NCBI GenBank assembly: GCA_003484865.1
Contig: DMZT01000464.1
Location: forward strand, 1-8,385
DNA from: Stenotrophomonas sp.
GTDB taxonomy: Bacteria > Pseudomonadota > Gammaproteobacteria > Xanthomonadales > Xanthomonadaceae
Length of the DNA: 8,385 nt
Reading direction: 5' to 3'
The notes beneath the pieces were generated by a model. The model was not told where the DNA came from. It saw only the letters and a program-made list of their open reading frames with translations, and did not search any database. Positions 5,096 through 8,385 of the stretch are shown piece by piece. The position numbers and the translations under genes were made by a program. Position 1 is the first letter of the stretch; every line of letters begins with the position of its first letter.

Positions 5096-5550
5096 GCCTG
5101 TCACCGGTGCTGCTGCGCGCGCTGCAGGGGCTTGGCGCACTGTGGACCTCACCCAACACCCTGATCGGCCTGGCCGCCGGCACCGCCGGGATGCTGGCCG
5201 GTGCGCGTCCGTCATGGAACGGGCGCGACTGCGCGATCGTGTTCCGCGAATTTCCGTGGGGGCCGGGCGGAGCGATCACGCTGGGCAACGTCATCCTGCA
5301 CACGGGACCGGTGCTGGACGTGCCGTGCCGCACGTATGCGCACCAGGCCGGTTACGCCACCGAGCCGGTGATCGGGCTGCACGACCACGAGCGTGCGCAC
5401 GTCTACCAGTATCTGGTGCTGGGGCCGCTCTACCTGCCGGTGTACCTGCTGTGCGGTGGGGTCAGTGCACGCAACCCGTTCGAGCGCGCGGCCGATGTGT
5501 ATGCACTGCAGGGGCGGGGCTGGTGGCCATCACGTCGTGATGCGCAGTGA
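5092..5550 (+). CDS. small membrane-associated protein with HEXXH motif, putative metallopeptidase-like
   Basis: The 152-residue protein starts at TTG 5092, overlapping the pspC stop as TTGA, with GAGG (5084-5087) 4 bases upstream. GTG 5107 is the alternative. A longer frame from 4888 would cover all of pspC and is rejected. Residues 99-103 read H-E-R-A-H, the zinc-binding HEXXH motif, followed by VYQYLVLGPLYLPVYLL (a hydrophobic segment) and NPFERAADVY, whose E131 could be the third zinc ligand of a gluzincin-type site. The stretch around 10-38 is mildly hydrophobic and may touch the membrane. I recognise the pattern HExxHxxQYxxxGxxxxPxYLL-NPFExxAD from uncharacterised bacterial proteins, but no substrate or activity is known to me. 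Catalysis is inferred, and a purely structural metal site is possible. Confidence 0.7.
   Translation: MSLSPVLLRALQGLGALWTSPNTLIGLAAGTAGMLAGARPSWNGRDCAIVFREFPWGPGGAITLGNVILHTGPVLDVPCRTYAHQAGYATEPVIGLHDHERAHVYQYLVLGPLYLPVYLLCGGVSARNPFERAADVYALQGRGWWPSRRDAQ
5528..5542. promoter_or_regulatory. 15-base perfect dyad CATCACG-T-CGTGATG
   Basis: Two 7-base arms are perfect reverse complements around one central T, inside the last codons of the HEXXH gene and 168 bases before the start of the 71-residue gene. The very short spacing favours a protein-binding dyad over an RNA hairpin. It may be chance within coding sequence. Confidence 0.3.
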
Positions 5551-5578
5551 GGTTATCTCCGCGTTAAATCCATGTAAG

Positions 5579-5600
5579 AAAAACGTCGACAACGCGACGT
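5579..5600 (-). terminator. terminator-like hairpin on the minus strand
   Basis: Read on the minus strand, ACGTCG-CGTTGT-CGACGT (5600 to 5583) makes a 6-pair stem with a 6-base loop and runs straight into TTTT (5582-5579). This is the layout of a short rho-independent terminator. No minus-strand gene is known upstream of it, so it is either fortuitous, an operator-like dyad, or the end of an unannotated minus-strand transcript. Confidence 0.3.
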
Positions 5601-5694
5601 CATCTGCATGCAAAAAAACGTTATTAGCCTGCATGACGAACCAGTCAGGTTTACCGGGGTAAGCTTGCAGCGCTGTATGAGCAACCGTTTTTCT

Positions 5695-5700
5695 GGAGGA
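5695..5700 (+). promoter_or_regulatory. strong ribosome binding site of the 71-residue gene
   Basis: GGAGGA lies 9 bases before ATG 5710. It is the strongest plus-strand Shine-Dalgarno match in the right half of the window and decides the start against the earlier in-frame ATG at 5608. Confidence 0.75.
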
Positions 5701-5709
5701 ACACATCAC

Positions 5710-5925
5710 ATGGCAATCGTTCTTTATGTCGGTGGTAGCAAGGATGGCGACAAGGGCCTGGTGCCCCATGGTTTCAGCAAGTCCCAGGCCGATACCGAGC
5801 TGGGTCCGGAGATCTACACCGAGCGGTTCATGGAACTGCAGGGTGTAGGCAAGGTGCGGGTGATGGCGTTGGAGTCGATGCAGGACGACATCGTCCACCA
5901 ACGCGCGGCCGTGCATTACCGGTAA
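5710..5925 (+). CDS. small conserved-looking protein of unknown function, 71 residues
   Basis: I do not recognise this protein. It begins [20 protein letters not shown] and ends in AAVHYR. It has no signal peptide, membrane segment or cysteine, and looks like a compact soluble cytoplasmic protein with an N-terminal strand (AIVLYVGGS), a basic/glycine stretch (KDGDKG), and later charged segments ([19 protein letters not shown]). Codon choice is GC-rich like the neighbours, and GGAGGA at 5695-5700 gives it an excellent ribosome binding site, so it is very probably a real and well-translated gene. The ATG at 5608 would add 34 residues encoded by the AT-rich leader and is rejected. It is transcribed alone, behind its own leader and before a hairpin-rich spacer. 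Confidence 0.75.
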   Translation: MAIVLYVGGSKDGDKGLVPHGFSKSQADTELGPEIYTERFMELQGVGKVRVMALESMQDDIVHQRAAVHYR

Positions 5926-5967
5926 GCCAGCGATCCCGCGGAGGTGCCCGGTTGTCGCGGGCGCCCG

Positions 5968-6001
5968 CGCCGGCATCCCAGCCCCACGCAGGATGCCGGC
6001 G
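5968..6001. terminator. strong 11-pair hairpin after the 71-residue gene
   Basis: CGCCGGCATCC (5968-5978) and GGATGCCGGCG (5991-6001) pair perfectly over 11 bases with a 12-base loop, 42 bases after the stop of the small gene. No T-run follows on either strand, so it is not a classical intrinsic terminator. It could stabilise the 3' end of the mRNA or act with Rho. Confidence 0.5.
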
Positions 6002-6008
6002 TGAATGC

Positions 6009-6061
6009 ATGACCCCTCGTGTGGTCATCGCCACGGGGCGACAGGTTCGGCCCGGCCTGTC
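6009..6061. other. two further small hairpins upstream of tex
   Basis: ATGACC (6009-6014) pairs with GGTCAT (6023-6028), and GACAGG (6040-6045) pairs with CCTGTC (6056-6061). With the larger hairpin just before, they fill most of the 206-base gap between the small gene and tex. The second lies about 70 bases before the tex start and might shape its leader. A weak -10-like CAGAAT lies at 6091-6096. Nothing else is seen in this gap. Confidence 0.35.
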
Positions 6062-6131
6062 AACGGCTTTCCCCCGCCGCCGCGCATCGCCAGAATGGGT
6101 TCTTTCCGCAAAGCGGCTCCGGCCGGAAGCA

Positions 6132-8385
6132 ATGCCTGACATCAAGCTCGCACAGCAGATCGCCCAGACCATCGCCGATGAGATCGGTGCCCAGACCGCC
6201 CAGGCGCTCGCCGCCATCGCCCTGTTGGACGAAGGCGCCAGCGTTCCGTTCATCGCCCGCTACCGCAAGGAAGTCACCGGCGGGCTGGACGACACCCAGC
6301 TGCGTAACCTCGAAACGCGCCTGACCTACCTGCGCGAGCTGGAAGACCGCCGCGCCGCGGTGCTGTCCAGCATCGACGAACAGGGCAAGCTCAGCGACGA
6401 GTTGCGCAACGAGATCCTCGGTGCGGACACCAAGTCGCGCCTGGAAGATCTGTACCTGCCGTACAAGCCCAAGCGCCGCACCCGCGCGCAGATCGCGCGC
6501 GAAGCCGGACTGGAGCCGCTGGCCGATGGCCTGCTGGCCGATCCAAACCTGGACCCGCAGGTGTTCGGTGCCACCTTCGTCGATGCAGACAACGGCGTGG
6601 CCGACACCAAGGCCGCGCTGGAAGGTGCCCGCGCGATCCTGATGGAGCGTTGGGGCGAAGACGCCGCGCTGGTCGGCGAGCTGCGCACCTGGCTGGGCGA
6701 AAACGGCGTGATCCGCGCACGTGTCGCCGAGGGCAAGGAAGAGCAGGGCGCCAAGTACCGCGATTACTTCGAACACGCCGAGTCGCTGGCGAAGATTCCG
6801 TCCCACCGCTTGCTGGCACTGTTCCGCGCACGCCGCGAGGAAATCCTGTTCCTGGAACTGGACCCGGGCAACGATGCCGAGGCCGGCAATCTGTACGCCG
6901 AAGGCCGTGTCGCGCACAACGCGGGCATCCGCGACGCCGGCCGCCCCGGCGACCGCTGGCTGCTCGACGCCTGCCGCCTGACCTGGCGCGCCAAGCTGCA
7001 CATGCACCTGCTGCTGGACCTGTTCAACCAGGCCCGCGAGAAGGCCGAAGCCGAGGCGATCGCGGTGTTCGGCGACAACCTCAAGGACCTGCTGCTGGCC
7101 GCCCCGGCCGGCCCCAAGAGCGTGCTCGGGCTGGACCCGGGCATCCGCACCGGCTGCAAGATCGCCGTGGTCGATGCCACCGGCAAGCTGGTGGCCACCG
7201 ACACCATTTACCCGCACGAACCGCGCCGGCAGTGGGACCAGTCACTGCAGACGATCAAGCAGCTGTGCATGAAGCACAACGTGGAGCTGATCGCGATCGG
7301 CAACGGCACGGCCAGCCGCGAAACCGACAAGCTGGCCGGTGAGGTGATCAAGGCGTTGGGCGAGACCAGCCTGCAGAAGATCGTGGTCAGCGAGGCTGGT
7401 GCGTCGGTGTATTCGGCGTCCGAATTTGCCGCCAAGGAATTCCCGGACCTGGACGTGTCGATCCGCGGCGCGGTCTCCATTGCGCGTCGCCTGCAGGATC
7501 CGCTGGCCGAGCTGGTCAAGATCGAACCCAAGGCGATCGGCGTGGGCCAGTACCAGCACGACGTGGACCAGTACCGCCTGGCGCGTGCGCTGGATGCGCG
7601 CGTGGAGGACTGCGTCAACGCGGTCGGCGTGCACGTCAACACCGCCTCGGCGGCGCTGCTCTCGCGCGTGTCCGGGTTGTCGGCCACGGTGGCCGAAAAC
7701 ATCGTGCGCCACCGCGACGACAACGGTCCGTTCAAGCGCCGCAAGGACCTGCTCAAGGTGCCGCGCCTGGGCGACAAGACCTTTGAACAGTGCGCCGGCT
7801 TCCTGCGCATCGCCGATGGCGACCAGCCGCTGGACGCGTCCTCGGTGCACCCGGAAGCCTACCCGGTGGTGGAGCGCATCGTGGCCGCCACGGCACGCCC
7901 GATCAAGGCGTTGATCGGCGATGGCAGTTTCCTTCGTGGGCTCAAGGCCGAACAGTTCACCGACGCCACCTTCGGCGTGCCGACCGTGCGCGACATCCTG
8001 AAGGAACTGGAAAAGCCCGGCCGCGACCCGCGCCCGGAGTTCAAGGCGGCGCGTTTCGCCGAGGGCGTGGAAGAGCTCAAGCACCTGCAGCCGGGCATGA
8101 TCCTGGAGGGCGTGGTCAGCAACGTGGCCGCGTTCGGTGCCTTCGTGGACATCGGTGTGCACCAGGACGGCCTGATCCACATCTCGGCGCTGTCGGACAC
8201 CTACGTCAAAGACCCGCGTGATGTGGTCAAGGCCGGTGACATCGTCAAGGTGAAGGTGCTGGAGGTGGACGTGGCGCGCAAGCGCATCGCCCTGACCCGG
8301 CGCCTGGACGACACCCCGGCCCCGGCCAAGGCCCCGGGTGAGCGCGATGTGCGCCCGGCCGGTGGTGGCCGCCGTGACGGCGGGG
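6132..8385 (+). CDS. tex: Tex, S1-domain RNA-binding transcription accessory protein (3' end cut off)
   Basis: The open frame gives 751 complete residues and leaves the window without a stop. Tex proteins are about 770-790 residues, so only the variable C-terminal end is missing. Domains in order: the helical Tex N-terminal region ([18 protein letters not shown] onward, with [16 protein letters not shown] near 37-52), a YqgF/RNase H-like domain beginning [12 protein letters not shown] (D335), helix-hairpin-helix units around 494-560 ([15 protein letters not shown] and [18 protein letters not shown]), and an S1 RNA-binding domain at about 652-724 ([26 protein letters not shown]). A low-complexity Ala/Pro/Gly/Arg tail follows. 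Tex binds nucleic acid and affects transcription, and in Bordetella it influences toxin gene expression. ATG 6132 is chosen because the Tex N-terminus starts there, but GGAAG (6125-6129) is only 2 bases away, so initiation looks weak. Confidence 0.95.
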   Translation, partial: MPDIKLAQQIAQTIADEIGAQTAQALAAIALLDEGASVPFIARYRKEVTGGLDDTQLRNLETRLTYLRELEDRRAAVLSSIDEQGKLSDELRNEILGADTKSRLEDLYLPYKPKRRTRAQIAREAGLEPLADGLLADPNLDPQVFGATFVDADNGVADTKAALEGARAILMERWGEDAALVGELRTWLGENGVIRARVAEGKEEQGAKYRDYFEHAESLAKIPSHRLLALFRARREEILFLELDPGNDAEAGNLYAEGRVAHNAGIRDAGRPGDRWLLDACRLTWRAKLHMHLLLDLFNQAREKAEAEAIAVFGDNLKDLLLAAPAGPKSVLGLDPGIRTGCKIAVVDATGKLVATDTIYPHEPRRQWDQSLQTIKQLCMKHNVELIAIGNGTASRETDKLAGEVIKALGETSLQKIVVSEAGASVYSASEFAAKEFPDLDVSIRGAVSIARRLQDPLAELVKIEPKAIGVGQYQHDVDQYRLARALDARVEDCVNAVGVHVNTASAALLSRVSGLSATVAENIVRHRDDNGPFKRRKDLLKVPRLGDKTFEQCAGFLRIADGDQPLDASSVHPEAYPVVERIVAATARPIKALIGDGSFLRGLKAEQFTDATFGVPTVRDILKELEKPGRDPRPEFKAARFAEGVEELKHLQPGMILEGVVSNVAAFGAFVDIGVHQDGLIHISALSDTYVKDPRDVVKAGDIVKVKVLEVDVARKRIALTRRLDDTPAPAKAPGERDVRPAGGGRRDGG

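Larger units (their letters stand above)
5551..5709. other. AT-rich leader/intergenic region before the 71-residue gene
   Basis: By my count 75 of 159 bases are G or C (about 47%), clearly lower than the genes around it. It holds an inverted repeat ACGTCG-N6-CGACGT (5583-5600) next to an A5 run, the palindromes TGCATGCA (5605-5612) and AACGTT (5617-5622), an A7 run (5612-5618), a compact dyad TTACC-GG-GGTAA (5651-5662), and the ribosome binding site at 5695-5700. No strong -35/-10 pair is evident; TTTACC (5650-5655) with a poor -10 near 5673-5679 is the best I can offer. Confidence 0.5.

Noticed and set aside
6060..7217. Minus-strand open frame of 385 codons, and others antisense to the right-hand gene
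   Set aside because: The plus strand encodes Tex with its domains intact throughout. The reverse frames are by-products of GC-rich codon use.
1..8385. CRISPR array, tRNA or rRNA gene, insertion sequence, prophage or toxin-antitoxin module
   Set aside because: I looked for direct repeats with spacers, transposase or integrase motifs, terminal inverted repeats and structural RNA signatures and saw none.

Overview
The window is a GC-rich, densely coding chromosomal segment from a gammaproteobacterium. It most likely belongs to the Xanthomonadaceae, with Stenotrophomonas or a close relative as the best guess. The reasons are the gene content (class III phaE-phaC followed by a DUF5329 protein and a stand-alone PspC), the strongly GC-biased codon use, and a GTAG-headed stem-loop resembling the SMAG/REP elements of Stenotrophomonas. 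The genus is an inference. The first 14 bases match the 3' end of an Illumina adapter, so this is the end of an assembled contig and position 1 is not genomic.

Layout. Bases 16-72 are the last codons of an upstream gene. A Nudix hydrolase (130-618, +) converges on a class I SAM-dependent methyltransferase (637-1281, -). Both stop codons lie inside a small repeat-like stem-loop. A 381-base intergenic region (1282-1662) then separates the methyltransferase from a divergently read CDP-alcohol phosphatidyltransferase of the phosphatidylserine synthase type (1663-2277, +). This gap carries three DnaA-box-like 9-mers within 46 bases, one of them perfect.

The centre is a polyhydroxyalkanoate locus with its own extended -10 promoter candidate: phaE (2330-3409), phaC (3406-4476) and a secreted DUF5329 protein (4473-4844), each overlapping the next by an ATGA. 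After 47 bases come a PspC-domain membrane protein (4892-5095) and, overlapping it by TTGA, a small membrane-associated protein with an HEXXH motif (5092-5550). PhaE and PhaC together form the class III synthase. The phosphatidyltransferase and the three following small proteins all concern the envelope, so the group may work at the membrane, but that link is inferred only from position.

The right part holds a comparatively AT-rich leader (5551-5709) with several small dyads, an unrecognised 71-residue protein with a very good ribosome binding site (5710-5925), a hairpin-rich spacer (5926-6131), and the tex gene for the S1-domain transcription accessory protein. tex runs off the right end of the window.

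Most genes are ordinary housekeeping genes, and I do not see a clear new defence or mobile system. The points most worth a second look are the lysine/arginine-rich, DNA-binding-like tail of PhaE (encoded partly by a 9-base tandem repeat), the DnaA-box cluster, the HEXXH protein, and the small protein behind the AT-rich leader.
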